NCBI RefSeq assembly: GCF_028890485.2
Contig: NZ_JARCHV010000002.1
Span: 310,001-374,000 of the forward strand
Source: Planococcus sp. SK3692
GTDB lineage: Bacteria; Bacillota; Bacilli; Bacillales_A; Planococcaceae
Reading direction: 5' to 3'
DNA: 64,000 bases
Made by a program: the position numbers and the translations under genes. Positions 51,762 through 61,274 of the stretch are shown here, piece by piece. Position 1 is the stretch's first letter. Each line of letters opens with the position of its first letter. The notes under the pieces are model-generated. The model was given only the letters and a program-made list of their open reading frames with translations, ran no database searches and was not told the DNA's origin.

Positions 51762-51960
51762 AAGTGAAATCGCTTTGACTGTCCCGCTGGAGCTATTCGC
51801 AGCCGGAAGAGCCAAGGTGATTTTTAATGTGGGCAAAGAAAATAAGCGGGTGGAAGACGGTTTTTTTAAGGCTGAAGGTCGATAGAGCGGAAGGTATTGT
51901 ATTATAATAGAATGAAATGATGTTCTTCATCGTAAGAAATTTGAGAAAGAAGGAATAACA

Positions 51961-52677
51961 ATGGGACGCAAATGGAATAATATTAAAGAAAAAAAAGCTT
52001 CCAAAGATGCCAACACAAGCCGAATCTATGCAAAATTCGGCCGTGAAATATATGTAGCTGCCAAGCAAGGTGAACCGGATCCGGAATCGAATCAAGCATT
52101 GAAAGTCGTGTTGGAGCGTGCGAAGACTTATAACGTGCCAAGAGCGATCATCGACCGCGCTGTCGAAAAAGCAAAAGGCGGATCGGAAGAGAACTACGAC
52201 GAGCTGCGCTACGAAGGATTCGGACCGAACGGCTCGATGGTCATTGTCGATACCTTGACCAATAACGTCAACCGCACGGCGTCTGACGTGCGCGCAGCAT
52301 TCGGTAAAAACGGCGGCAATATGGGCGTCAGCGGGTCAGTGGCGTATATGTTCGACCATACGGCGGTCATCGGCGTAGAAAACAAGACGGCTGACGAAGC
52401 GCTAGAGCTATTGATGGAAGCGGATATTGATGTACGCGACATCCTCGAAGAAGAAGGCACCGTTATCGTCTATGCAGAACCGGATCAATTCCACCTCGTG
52501 CAAGAAGCGTTCAAAGCGGACGGTGTAACCGACTTTACGGTCGCTGAATTGACGATGCTCCCGCAGAACGAATTGCCGCTGTCAGAAGAAGACCAGACGC
52601 AATTCGAAAAGATGGTCGATGCCATCGAAGACCTCGAAGACGTCCAGCAGGTCTACCACAACGTCGACTTGGCGTAA
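51961..52677 (+). CDS. yeeN: YebC/PmpR-family regulator, YeeN type
   Basis: 238 residues. YebC-family motifs are [29 protein letters not shown] at the start, [17 protein letters not shown] and [14 protein letters not shown]. The start RKWNNI rather than AGHSKW marks the YeeN subgroup. The family binds DNA or aids translation of proline-rich stretches. AAAGAAGGA precedes the ATG. Single-gene unit ended by a terminator. Confidence 0.93.
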   Translation: MGRKWNNIKEKKASKDANTSRIYAKFGREIYVAAKQGEPDPESNQALKVVLERAKTYNVPRAIIDRAVEKAKGGSEENYDELRYEGFGPNGSMVIVDTLTNNVNRTASDVRAAFGKNGGNMGVSGSVAYMFDHTAVIGVENKTADEALELLMEADIDVRDILEEEGTVIVYAEPDQFHLVQEAFKADGVTDFTVAELTMLPQNELPLSEEDQTQFEKMVDAIEDLEDVQQVYHNVDLA

Positions 52678-52695
52678 AAATTCCATCAACTATCG

Positions 52696-52729
52696 AACTT
52701 CTGTCCAAAAACGGGCAGAAGTTTTTTTG
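52696..52729 (+). terminator. intrinsic terminator after yeeN
   Basis: AACTTCTG-CC and GG-CAGAAGTT with an AAAAAC loop, then seven T. Confidence 0.9.
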
Positions 52730-52788
52730 CGATAATTAATAAAAAGAATATTTAAAATAATTTAAAAATTAACTTGTAATTCAAAATA

Positions 52789-52822
52789 TTAAAACGTATA
52801 CTTTTTTTGAATCAACGTTTAA
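52789..52822. promoter_or_regulatory. inverted repeat upstream of the catabolic operon, candidate TetR operator
   Basis: TTAAAACGT (52789-52797) and ACGTTTAA (52815-52822) form a nearly perfect inverted repeat in A/T-rich DNA about 80 bp before the acyl-CoA synthetase gene. TetR-type sites are often shorter and closer spaced, so the link to the TetR at 60663 is weak. Confidence 0.3.
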
Positions 52823-52856
52823 TAAATGACCGGAAAGTTTATTTTTTTCAGACAGG

Positions 52857-52872
52857 ATGTAAGGGTTTACAT
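52857..52872. promoter_or_regulatory. cre-like palindrome before the acyl-CoA synthetase gene
   Basis: ATGTAA-GGGT-TTACAT is a perfect 6+6 palindrome and fits the cre consensus at 15 of 16 positions (the central C is G). It lies 24 bp before the start codon, fit for a CcpA roadblock. Confidence 0.55.
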
Positions 52873-52895
52873 TTTCTTTAAAAGGAGGCTTTCGT

Positions 52896-54485
52896 TTGGC
52901 AGCTATTGAAACGATGGAACTTTTTGGGCGGACGGAAGTGAAGGTGTTTGCACAGCGCCCTTCGACAATCGGCCAATTGCTTACAGATACTGTGGCGCGC
53001 TACGCAGAAAAACCAGCGGTCGTTACGGAACAACAGACTTTAAGCTACGGGGAGCTTGACGGGCAATCGACCACGCTTGCCGCCAACCTTCAGCAGCGCG
53101 GCATCCAAGTGGGCGACCGTGTGGGGGCGGTGGTCGGAAACTGCGCTGAGTTTCCAGTCATCGTCTTTGCTTGTGCCAAAGCCGGAGCAATCATGGTGCC
53201 GATCAATGTCAAACTGCAAGTCGAAGAGCTGCAATACATTATCGGGCATTCCAAGCCGCAGCTATTGATTGCAGAAGCGGAATACGCGGAGGAAGTGAAA
53301 GAAGCCATTCGAAGCAGTGGGCTTGAGGATGCTGAACAGCCCGAACTTTTTATTATCGATGCCGAAAATTCTTACAGGCAATTGCTGGATGAGTCGGCTG
53401 CATTCAAACAAGTGGACGTCGATGAACGGGACGGTGCATTCATCCTCTATACATCGGGAACGACCGGCCGCCCTAAAGGCGCGGTGCTGGCACATATTAA
53501 TGCGGTGCATAGCGTGATGAATTACAAACGGCGCTTTGAGACCGACGATTCGATGAAAACGCTGGTCGCTGTCCCGATGTTCCATGTAACAGGGCTGGTC
53601 GGGCAGCTGCTTCATATGTTTTATATCGGAGGTACGGTCTACAGCATGAAGCGCTACCAGAACGAAGCTTATATCCAGCTAATCTTAAAACATGAAATCA
53701 ACTTCCTATTCAATGTACCGACCATTTTCATCATGATGTCGACGAGCGATGAATTCCAGCAGCATTCGTTCAACTTTGTGAAGAAAGTGGCGTTCGGCGG
53801 TTCACCGATTTACCAGCAGACCTTCCAAATGCTGAAAAAAGCGTTCCCGAATGCACAGCTTCACAATGCATACGGTGCGACGGAAACGACATCTCCCGCC
53901 ACGTTGATGCCGGTGAGCTATCCGGAATCGAAAGTGACTTCTGTCGGGTTGCCCGTTGAAGTCGCGGACATCAAAATCGTCGACCCGGAAGGACGCACCG
54001 TCCCGAACGGGGAATCCGGCGAATTGTACATCAAGGGGCCGATGATCATCAAGGAATACTGGGATAACCCCGCTGCCAACCAGTCGAGCTTCACCGACGG
54101 CTACTGGCATTCAGGCGACCTCGGCATTATGGATGACGACGGCTATGTCTATATCCGCGACCGTAAAAAAGACATGATCAACCGCGGCGGCGAGAAAATT
54201 TTCTCCATCGAAGTGGAAGATGCGCTAAAAAGCCATCCGGACGTCGTCGAGGCCGCTGTCATTGGAGAACCGGATCCGGTGTTTGGCGAAACAGTGAAAG
54301 CGTTTGTCGTCGGGCCGAAACTGGATCCAGACGATTTCACGGAATTGCAGGCGCATTGCAAGAAGACGCTCGCGAAATTCAAGGTGCCGGAACAGTTTGT
54401 GCTCTTGGAAAGCCTGCCGCGCAATGCGTCAGGAAAGATCTTAAAAAACACATTAAAAGAAACAGGGGGTCGATCAAATGCTTAA
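52896..54485 (+). CDS. acyl-CoA synthetase (class I adenylate-forming)
   Basis: 529 residues. The P-loop [13 protein letters not shown] (about 187-199), A5 motif YGATET, A7 YWHSGDLG and A10 [11 protein letters not shown] with the catalytic Lys are present. It activates a carboxylic acid to its CoA thioester using ATP. Chain-length preference cannot be read. The start is TTG at 52896 with AAAGGAGG upstream. First gene of the long catabolic operon; it overlaps the acyl-CoA dehydrogenase gene by 8 nt. Confidence 0.93.
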   Translation: MAAIETMELFGRTEVKVFAQRPSTIGQLLTDTVARYAEKPAVVTEQQTLSYGELDGQSTTLAANLQQRGIQVGDRVGAVVGNCAEFPVIVFACAKAGAIMVPINVKLQVEELQYIIGHSKPQLLIAEAEYAEEVKEAIRSSGLEDAEQPELFIIDAENSYRQLLDESAAFKQVDVDERDGAFILYTSGTTGRPKGAVLAHINAVHSVMNYKRRFETDDSMKTLVAVPMFHVTGLVGQLLHMFYIGGTVYSMKRYQNEAYIQLILKHEINFLFNVPTIFIMMSTSDEFQQHSFNFVKKVAFGGSPIYQQTFQMLKKAFPNAQLHNAYGATETTSPATLMPVSYPESKVTSVGLPVEVADIKIVDPEGRTVPNGESGELYIKGPMIIKEYWDNPAANQSSFTDGYWHSGDLGIMDDDGYVYIRDRKKDMINRGGEKIFSIEVEDALKSHPDVVEAAVIGEPDPVFGETVKAFVVGPKLDPDDFTELQAHCKKTLAKFKVPEQFVLLESLPRNASGKILKNTLKETGGRSNA

Positions 54486-55704
54486 GGAATTATCGCCAAA
54501 AGCGGAACAATTACGCCAGGAACTGCTGAAATTCATGGATGACTTTGTCTATCCAGCTGAACAGACAGTAAAAGAATACAAGGAAACAGCCAGCGACCGC
54601 TGGACCATCCCGCCGATCATCGAAGAACTGAAGCAAAAAGCGAAAGCGCAGGGCTTGTGGAATTTATTCCTCGACCATCCAGAATACGGAGCAGGATTAT
54701 CGAATTACGAGTATTCCCATTTATGTGAAATAATGGGCCGGTCGCTTATCGCGCCAGAAATCTTCAACTGCAACGCACCGGATACCGGCAATATGGAAGT
54801 ATTCGTAAAATACGGTACGGACGAGCAGAAAAAGCAATGGCTCGAGCCTTTATTGAATGGTGAAATCCGCTCGTGCTTTTCCATGACCGAACCAGATGTC
54901 GCTTCATCCGATGCCACCAATATCCAAAGCAGCATCGTCCGTGACGGCGATGAATACGTCATCAATGCGAGGAAATGGTGGACCACAGGTGCCATGGACC
55001 CGCGTTGCAGCATCGCGATCGTCATGGGGAAAACCGACCCGGATGCCGAAAAGCACAAACAGCAGTCGATGATCCTTGTGCCGTTCGATACACCGGGCGT
55101 CAAAATCGTCCGCCCACTCACCGTATTCGGCTATGACGATGCGCCGCAAGGACATGCAGAAGTGCATTACGACAATGTCCGCGTACCGGTGAGCAATATG
55201 CTGCTCGGTGAAGGAAGAGGATTCGAAATTGCGCAAGGACGCCTCGGGCCAGGACGCATCCATCACTGCATGCGTGCAATCGGCGCTGCCGAACGTGCGC
55301 TTGAATTATTGTGCAGACGGGCGGAAAGCCGCGTCGCTTTCGGTTCGACACTAGCGGAAAAAGATGTCATCAAGGAAATCATTGCTGAAAGCCGCCTCGA
55401 AATCGAACAGGTCCGGCTGTTGACCTTGAACGCTGCGCACAAAATCGATGAACACGGTGCGAAAGCTGCGCGCAAAGAAATCGCCATGATCAAGATTGCC
55501 ACCCCGCGCGTCTCGATCAATGTTATCGACCGGGCGATGCAAGTATTTGGCGGCGCCGGACTGACAGAGGATTTCCCGCTTGCTGAACATTACGCAAACG
55601 CACGCACATTGCGCCTTGTCGACGGGCCGGACCAAGTCCATTTGCGCGATGTCGGGCGTCTCGAGCTGCGTGAACAATTGAAAGCGAATGAAGCACGCCA
55701 ATAA
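54478..55704 (+). CDS. acyl-CoA dehydrogenase
   Basis: 408 residues, full FAD-dependent ACAD: N-terminal helices, [14 protein letters not shown] flavin segment (about 139-152), [10 protein letters not shown], and the C-terminal [22 protein letters not shown] motif. The length and the [11 protein letters not shown] region resemble the ACAD10/11 branch, members of which act with an aminoglycoside-phosphotransferase-like partner, and such a partner is encoded at 63692. It oxidises acyl-CoA to the 2-enoyl-CoA. Confidence 0.93.
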   Translation: MLKELSPKAEQLRQELLKFMDDFVYPAEQTVKEYKETASDRWTIPPIIEELKQKAKAQGLWNLFLDHPEYGAGLSNYEYSHLCEIMGRSLIAPEIFNCNAPDTGNMEVFVKYGTDEQKKQWLEPLLNGEIRSCFSMTEPDVASSDATNIQSSIVRDGDEYVINARKWWTTGAMDPRCSIAIVMGKTDPDAEKHKQQSMILVPFDTPGVKIVRPLTVFGYDDAPQGHAEVHYDNVRVPVSNMLLGEGRGFEIAQGRLGPGRIHHCMRAIGAAERALELLCRRAESRVAFGSTLAEKDVIKEIIAESRLEIEQVRLLTLNAAHKIDEHGAKAARKEIAMIKIATPRVSINVIDRAMQVFGGAGLTEDFPLAEHYANARTLRLVDGPDQVHLRDVGRLELREQLKANEARQ

Positions 55705-55738
55705 CAGTTTGCTAACAAAGCGGATGGGAGTGATGACA

Positions 55739-56719
55739 GTGAAAGCATGGCAAGTGACAGAGCTCGGCGACCCGGAACAGGCTTTGGCGGTTGCAGAATT
55801 GCCAAAGCCGACGCCTGGGGCGGGGGAAGCACTCATCAAAGTAGAAGCGGCGGCGCTCAATTTCTTTGATATTCTGCAATGCCAAGGAAAATACCAAGAA
55901 CGACCGGAGCTCCCGTTTACGCCCGGGGCAGAAATCGCCGGAACGATCGAACTGCTCGGCGAAGGCACGCAAGGCGAAATCGGCCAGCGTGTTCTCGCAA
56001 CGCCGATGCTGCCAAGCGGCGGCCTGGCCGAATGGGCGGTCGTCAAACAACAGGGGATCTTCCCGATTCCGGATGAACTTTCTTACGCGGAAGCGGCAGC
56101 GCTATTCATTACGTACCAAACAGCTTATTTTGCCTTGCACCGTTCAGGCCATTTGAAAAAAGGGGAAGTCTTGCTCGTCCATGCCGCATCAGGCGGTGTC
56201 GGATCCGCTGCGGTGCAGCTTGGAAAAGCAGCCGGCGCGACCGTCATTGCGACCGCTGGAAGTGCAGAAAAGCTTGCAGTATGCAAAGAACTTGGAGCGG
56301 ATATCGTCATTAATTACCGAGAGGAAGATTTTGTCCCGAAAGTGAAAGAAGCAACTGGCGTCAAAGGGGCGGATGTCATTTTCGATCCGGTCGGAGGCGA
56401 TACGTTCGACCGTTCAAGAAAATGCATTGCCTTTGAAGGGCGTATTTTGGTCATCGGTTTTGCCGGAGGGCGAATCGCCGATGCACCGACCAATCATGCT
56501 TTGATCAAGAATTATTCTATTGTCGGCGTCCACTTCGGCTTGTTCCGTAATTTGATGCCAGACCAAGTGATGAAAGCCCATCATGAGTTGATGGCATTGT
56601 ATAAAGAAGGTGCCATCAAGCCGCTTATCTATAAAGACTTCGCATTCGATGAAGTCGTCGATGCACTTGATCAGCTCGGCAGCCGAAAAACTTATGGGAA
56701 ATTAGTAGTTACGCCATAA
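55739..56719 (+). CDS. NADPH:quinone oxidoreductase-like MDR protein
   Basis: 326 residues, zinc-free medium-chain dehydrogenase: catalytic-domain start VKAWQVTELGDPEQ, nucleotide site HAASGGVGSAAVQLGKAAGA (about 141-160) and the GADIVINYREEDF segment. The GTG at 55739 has GGGAG 8 nt upstream and gives the usual QOR length; ATGs at 55733 and 55724 are too close to or on the ribosome site. It may reduce an enoyl-CoA or quinone in the pathway. Confidence 0.87.
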   Translation: MKAWQVTELGDPEQALAVAELPKPTPGAGEALIKVEAAALNFFDILQCQGKYQERPELPFTPGAEIAGTIELLGEGTQGEIGQRVLATPMLPSGGLAEWAVVKQQGIFPIPDELSYAEAAALFITYQTAYFALHRSGHLKKGEVLLVHAASGGVGSAAVQLGKAAGATVIATAGSAEKLAVCKELGADIVINYREEDFVPKVKEATGVKGADVIFDPVGGDTFDRSRKCIAFEGRILVIGFAGGRIADAPTNHALIKNYSIVGVHFGLFRNLMPDQVMKAHHELMALYKEGAIKPLIYKDFAFDEVVDALDQLGSRKTYGKLVVTP

Positions 56720-56731
56720 AGGAGGAGTATT

Positions 56732-57508
56732 ATGGGAAATCTTGTGCACACGGAAGTGAGCGGAGCGATCGCAAAGCTCCATATGAACCGGCCGGATAAA
56801 CTCAACGCGCTGTCGCGGGAGATGGTCGAAGAAATGCTCGCAGCGCTCAAGCAATTGGAAGGTGATCCAGCTGTCAAAGCCATCGTCCTGTCAGGGGAAG
56901 GGAAAGCATTTTCTGCAGGGGGCGATATTGCTTCGATGAAATCACTCGGCAACGCACACGAAGTCGCTGAATGGATCGATTTCATCTCGAGCTTATCGAA
57001 AGCTTTGATGGACAGCGATACACCTGTCATCGCCGCGGTCCATGGTTATGCCGCAGGAGCCGGTTTTAGCCTGGCGCTGGCTGCCGATTTCATCGTGGCA
57101 GATGAAAACGCAAAATTCGCTTTGAGCTTTTCGAATATTGCCCTGATCCCAGACCTCGGACTCATCAAAGCACTTCGCAAACGCATCAGCCCGCCGCTCG
57201 CCAAAGAATGGATTGCCTCCGCAAAAGTGGTCAGCGCACAAGAAGCGCAAGATCACGGTTTGATCAACCGTATCTCGAGCGGGGATGTCGGCCAGGCGGC
57301 TATGGAATTTGCGGAATTTCTCGCAGCAGGTCCAGCCGTCAGCAATAAATACGTCAAATACCTGGTCAACCATTTGGATGAATTGCCACAGGAAGCGGCA
57401 TTCATGCAAGAGAATCTCATCCAGACACTGCTGCTCCAGACAGAAGATCATAAAGAAGGCGTCGCTGCTTTCTTTGAGAAACGCAAACCTGAATTTCTAG
57501 GGAAATAA
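56732..57508 (+). CDS. enoyl-CoA hydratase/isomerase (first copy)
   Basis: 258 residues of the crotonase superfamily. The oxyanion loop GEGKAFSAGGDIASM (about 52-66) and HGYAAGAGFSLALAADFIVADENAKF are typical. The second catalytic glutamate position, near LIPDLGLIKAL, is Asp rather than the usual Glu, so the reaction may be isomerisation or another crotonase chemistry. AAAGGAGGAG precedes the ATG. 12 nt after the QOR gene. Confidence 0.88.
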   Translation: MGNLVHTEVSGAIAKLHMNRPDKLNALSREMVEEMLAALKQLEGDPAVKAIVLSGEGKAFSAGGDIASMKSLGNAHEVAEWIDFISSLSKALMDSDTPVIAAVHGYAAGAGFSLALAADFIVADENAKFALSFSNIALIPDLGLIKALRKRISPPLAKEWIASAKVVSAQEAQDHGLINRISSGDVGQAAMEFAEFLAAGPAVSNKYVKYLVNHLDELPQEAAFMQENLIQTLLLQTEDHKEGVAAFFEKRKPEFLGK

Positions 57509-57523
57509 TGTAAGCGTTACTAT
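57508..57523. promoter_or_regulatory. cre-like box before the TRAP transporter genes
   Basis: ATGTAAGCGTTACTAT fits the cre consensus at 15 of 16 positions and starts in the stop codon of the first hydratase gene, 43 bp before dctP-like start. It may repress the TRAP genes separately. Confidence 0.5.
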
Positions 57524-57565
57524 TAGATGCGGCCACGGCACAAAAACCGGATGGAGGTAGTTTCT

Positions 57566-58678
57566 ATGAAAAAACACGGTTCTCGTTTTTTAGCAGCAGG
57601 TGCAGCAATGACCCTTCTACTCGCAGGCTGCGGCAGCGGAGATTCTCAAGGCGGCGGTTCGGAAGGGGAAACAATCACGCTTCGTGCAGCTACGGGATTA
57701 AGCGCGCAGCATGCCTGGTGGGAAGCTTCGATGGTTCCTTGGATGGAGCGGGTCGAGGAATTGACGGATGGCCAAGTGCAATTTGAAACTTTCACTGGCG
57801 GAGAATTGGTGTCGGTTCCGGATGAAGGCGACGCGCTTCAAAGCGGGACGGTCGATGTTGCTTTGGTCTTGCCGATCTATCAGCCGGACCAATTTCCGAT
57901 GGCTGAAGTGACGATGCTGCCGCTCAATCATTCCGATACGATGATCGCTTCAAAAGCATGGAAAAACTTGTTGGAGAGCGAAGAAGAGCTGGCGGATGGC
58001 CAAACGTATACGGAGATGCAATTCGGGGATTTTAAAGTCTTCCCAATCTCGACCACTCAGGAATATTCCATTTCCACGACTGGGCATGAATTCAATTCGG
58101 TTAGTGACATCGAAGGCACTTCCCTTCGTACGCCGTCCCGGATCCATGAAATGTATGCCGCAAAAACCGGCCTCAATAGCGTGACGATGCCAGCGGTCGA
58201 GATCTACGATGCGCTCAGCCGCGGCACGTTTGAAGGCGCATTCTACAGCATCGCCGACTGGACCGGATACGGTTTCCAAGACTTGTTCCGCTATACGGTC
58301 ACCGGCATCAATTTCGGGCACTTCAATGCATTTATCGGCATGAGCCAAAGCCGATGGGATGAACTTCCAGAAAATGTACAGGAAGCGATGACTCAGGCCA
58401 ATGAAGACATTTTCGAAGCCGGTGCACAGGAATGGATGGACCGCGCTGAAGCGATTATCCCGGAAAATGAAGAAAATGGCGGGAAATTTGTCGAATTCAC
58501 AGAGTTGAATCCAGACGTGCAAGATCACTTCAATACAGGGATTGAAGACACTTGGACAGATTACGCACAACTCTTGGAAGATAATGGATTGCCGGGCAAT
58601 GAAGTGGTCAAAATGTGGAGAGATCTCTTGATTGAAGAAGGCGGAGAAGTGCCAGAAGCGGTCATGAATTTGGAATAA
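57566..58678 (+). CDS. TRAP transporter substrate-binding lipoprotein (DctP family)
   Basis: 370 residues. Signal peptide with lipobox LLAGC (Cys22), which is expected for a Gram-positive binding protein. The mature part has the DctP pattern: GLSAQHAWWEASMVPWMERVEELTDGQV (about 43-70), then SLRTPSRIHEMYAAKTGLNSVTMP with the carboxylate-binding Arg. TRAP proteins bind organic acids. The start at 57566 follows GGAGG; an earlier in-frame ATG at 57527 lies in the cre-like region. It is followed by a hairpin that would limit read-through. Confidence 0.9.
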   Translation: MKKHGSRFLAAGAAMTLLLAGCGSGDSQGGGSEGETITLRAATGLSAQHAWWEASMVPWMERVEELTDGQVQFETFTGGELVSVPDEGDALQSGTVDVALVLPIYQPDQFPMAEVTMLPLNHSDTMIASKAWKNLLESEEELADGQTYTEMQFGDFKVFPISTTQEYSISTTGHEFNSVSDIEGTSLRTPSRIHEMYAAKTGLNSVTMPAVEIYDALSRGTFEGAFYSIADWTGYGFQDLFRYTVTGINFGHFNAFIGMSQSRWDELPENVQEAMTQANEDIFEAGAQEWMDRAEAIIPENEENGGKFVEFTELNPDVQDHFNTGIEDTWTDYAQLLEDNGLPGNEVVKMWRDLLIEEGGEVPEAVMNLE

Positions 58679-58691
58679 GCAAGCAAGAAGA

Positions 58692-58725
58692 GGATAGCGC
58701 ATTGAAGTGTCGCTATCCTTTTTTC
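58692..58725 (+). terminator. intra-operon attenuator between TRAP binding protein and permease
   Basis: GGATAGCG (58692-58699) and CGCTATCC (58711-58718) with an 11-nt loop, then six T. It should raise the binding protein over the permeases. Confidence 0.75.
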
Positions 58726-58751
58726 CATAATGGAGGCAAGGAGGCCAGAGA

Positions 58752-60074
58752 ATGGACAATTTACTGGTGATTGGAATCATTTTGGCCATGATGATCGTTT
58801 TGTTGCTGGCGGGGCTGTATATTCACTCCGTTTTGCTGGCGAGCGGAATTATCGGGCTGATTCTCTTGGAAGGGTTCGGCATTTTGCCCGGTCTTCTCGG
58901 CAACGAACCGTTTAATCGCGTGGCCAGTTATACTTTAACGACTATCCCATTGTTTGTGTTGATGGCACAATTCATCTTGCAATCTGGGCTCGTCCAGGAC
59001 ATTTTTTACATGGTTCATAAAGTGTCGAAAGGCAAAAATAGTTTGCTTGGCGTACTGACCTTAATTATCGGCGGATTATTGGGGGCAGTTTCAGGATCCG
59101 GTACAGCCACTTCCGCATCGCTTGGCCAAGTTGCCATTCCGGAACTCCGCAAACACGGGTATAGTGCACCGCTCGCCGGGGCCGTCGCTGCTTCGGGTGG
59201 TTCGCTTTCCGGGATCATCCCGCCGAGTATTATCTTGATCCTTTACGGGGTCGCGACCGAAACACCGGTCGGAAGTTTATTCGTCGGCGCCTTCATTCCG
59301 GGGATTTTAACGATGCTGGTGTTTATCGCTGTCATGCTCGTCTATTTCCAATTGGGCAAGAAAAAACAGCAGGCCACGCAGGAAGAAGTAATCGAAGAAG
59401 CCGCAGCAGAAGAAAAAGTACCGGTGCTTCGCCTGATCATCGCGAGCATTATTGCCGTGGCGATCGTATTCATCATCTTCGGGGGCATTTATTCAGGCGT
59501 CTTCACGCCGACCGAAGCGGGTGCTGTCGGGGCGTTTGTCGGTTTGATCGCGGCATTTTTATTGGGTAAAGTCAATTTTGCGTTCTTTAAAACTTCTTTA
59601 ATTGAAACAGTGAAGCTGACAGGGATGGTCATGATCATCATGATCGGCGCGCAGATTTTCGGCCGCTTTGTTTCCTTGTCCTTGCTGCCAAGGCGCTTGA
59701 TCGAATGGATTGAACCGATCATGGATACGCCGGCGCTTGTATTGATCGCCATTTCGATCGTGTTGTTCATCATGTTCATGTTCATCGAAGGGGCAGCGGT
59801 CATTTTGATGTCGATTCCTGTGCTCTTGCCGATCATTGTCGAATTGCAAGTCGATGTCTTATGGTTTGGGGTATTTGTAGCAGTCATTTGTACAATTGGT
59901 TTGATTACGCCGCCGGTTGGGCTAAGCGTCTATGCAGTCGCCGGTGTCAGCGGCATCAGTTCAGGTTCGATTTTCCGCCTGACGACAGTCTTTGCTTTGG
60001 TAGCGATGGTGGTTGTGACAGGATTGATGATCGCATTCCCAGGCCTCGCCACTTGGCTGCCGAATTCAATGTAG
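58752..60074 (+). CDS. TRAP transporter large permease (DctM family)
   Basis: 440 residues with 11-13 membrane segments. Family motifs are GTATSASLGQVAIPEL (about 117-132), SGGSLSGIIPPSIILILYG (about 148-166) and GLITPPVGLSVYAVAGVSG near the end. It is the Na+-coupled transport subunit. Gene order here is P-M-Q rather than the common P-Q-M. GGAGG precedes the ATG. Confidence 0.94.
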   Translation: MDNLLVIGIILAMMIVLLLAGLYIHSVLLASGIIGLILLEGFGILPGLLGNEPFNRVASYTLTTIPLFVLMAQFILQSGLVQDIFYMVHKVSKGKNSLLGVLTLIIGGLLGAVSGSGTATSASLGQVAIPELRKHGYSAPLAGAVAASGGSLSGIIPPSIILILYGVATETPVGSLFVGAFIPGILTMLVFIAVMLVYFQLGKKKQQATQEEVIEEAAAEEKVPVLRLIIASIIAVAIVFIIFGGIYSGVFTPTEAGAVGAFVGLIAAFLLGKVNFAFFKTSLIETVKLTGMVMIIMIGAQIFGRFVSLSLLPRRLIEWIEPIMDTPALVLIAISIVLFIMFMFIEGAAVILMSIPVLLPIIVELQVDVLWFGVFVAVICTIGLITPPVGLSVYAVAGVSGISSGSIFRLTTVFALVAMVVVTGLMIAFPGLATWLPNSM

Positions 60075-60089
60075 CAAAAGGAGGGAAGC

Positions 60090-60638
60090 ATGATGAAAGG
60101 TGTATGGAAAGCGTATCGGCTTTTTCACTATTTAAAGCTTGTCGGCATTTGGATCAGCGGAATCGCCGTTGTAGCGATGATGTTATTGATCGTCTATGAC
60201 GTGGCGATGCGGACCTTGTTCTCGAGCTCGATCCGAGGCGGATTTGAAATCATCCAGAACTATATGATGCCGTTGGTTGTTTTCCCCGGCCTCGCTTACG
60301 TCTATTCCTCGGGCGTCTTACCGAAGATGGATTTACTTCTTGACCGTTTCGGGGCAGGCATGCAAAAAGCGATCATCTTGCTGATGATTTTGCTGGAGCT
60401 TTTCGTCCTGGTGCTGATTGTCCAGTTCAGCTGGGCTTATGCAATGGATGGGCTTGAACGGGAAATTGCGTTTCCAGCAGCAGGCACATTGTATCCGCTG
60501 TATCCGTTTTTCTTCTTGATTCCGATTGCTTTTGGAATGATTGTCATCGAGAACTTGTTTATCCTGATTCGAAATATACTGGAGAAGAAGCCGAGCCTAT
60601 TGATGGAAGAACCGAAAGGGCCAGTGGAGGATCTCTAA
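60090..60638 (+). CDS. TRAP transporter small permease (DctQ family)
   Basis: 182 residues with four membrane helices and the DctQ pattern IVYDVAMRTLFSSSIRGGFEIIQNYMMPLVVF (about 32-63). It supports DctM folding and function. AAAGGAGG precedes two possible ATGs (60090, 60093). A charged C-terminal tail follows the last helix. Confidence 0.92.
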   Translation: MMKGVWKAYRLFHYLKLVGIWISGIAVVAMMLLIVYDVAMRTLFSSSIRGGFEIIQNYMMPLVVFPGLAYVYSSGVLPKMDLLLDRFGAGMQKAIILLMILLELFVLVLIVQFSWAYAMDGLEREIAFPAAGTLYPLYPFFFLIPIAFGMIVIENLFILIRNILEKKPSLLMEEPKGPVEDL

Positions 60639-60662
60639 TAAACCAGCAAATGAGGGAGTGGA

Positions 60663-61256
60663 ATGAATCTACGGGAACGAAAAGCAGCGAAGAAACGGGA
60701 GGACATCCTTCGTTCAGCCAGTTTGGTCATTTCACGGCAGGGTTATCACAATGCAACGATGGAAGACATTGCCGCGGAATTATTGATGACAAAAGGGGCT
60801 CTCTATTATTACTTCAAAAACAAGGAAGAATTATTGTACCGCTGCCACGATTTGATCTTGACGGAAGCGAAAGAAAAGATGGAAGACATTGTGCAAAGGG
60901 ATGTGCCGTCTGTTGAGAAGATGCGTATGGCTTTGCGCCATCACATTGAAGTGGCGATCCGTGAAAAAGAAGTATTCAATTTGATCGTCAAACCCGAAAC
61001 GACTTTTTCAGAGGACAATATCCCGGAAATTATCGAAAAGCGCGATGACTATGCAAAACTGTTCGACCGGATCATCGACGAAGGCGTCGAGCGCGGGGAA
61101 TTCGAAGTGCCAGAGAAGAAAATGTCGCGAATGATCATTTTGGGGGCAACGAACTGGATACAGGTGTGGTATTCACCGGATGGCAAGTATTCGCCTGAAG
61201 ATGTGGAAGAGATCTACGCCGATCTTTTATTGAAGATGCTGATGAAAACATCCTGA
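60663..61256 (+). CDS. TetR-family regulator
   Basis: 197 residues. The N-terminal helix-turn-helix is complete (NATMEDIAAELLMTKGALYYYFKNKEELLYRC, about 29-60) and the C-terminal ligand domain resembles FadR/KstR2-type acyl-CoA sensors. It lies inside the operon after the TRAP genes, so it probably represses the catabolic genes and is released by an acyl-CoA intermediate. GAGGGAG precedes the ATG. Confidence 0.9.
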   Translation: MNLRERKAAKKREDILRSASLVISRQGYHNATMEDIAAELLMTKGALYYYFKNKEELLYRCHDLILTEAKEKMEDIVQRDVPSVEKMRMALRHHIEVAIREKEVFNLIVKPETTFSEDNIPEIIEKRDDYAKLFDRIIDEGVERGEFEVPEKKMSRMIILGATNWIQVWYSPDGKYSPEDVEEIYADLLLKMLMKTS

Positions 61257-61274
61257 TTTGAAGGAATTGATGGA

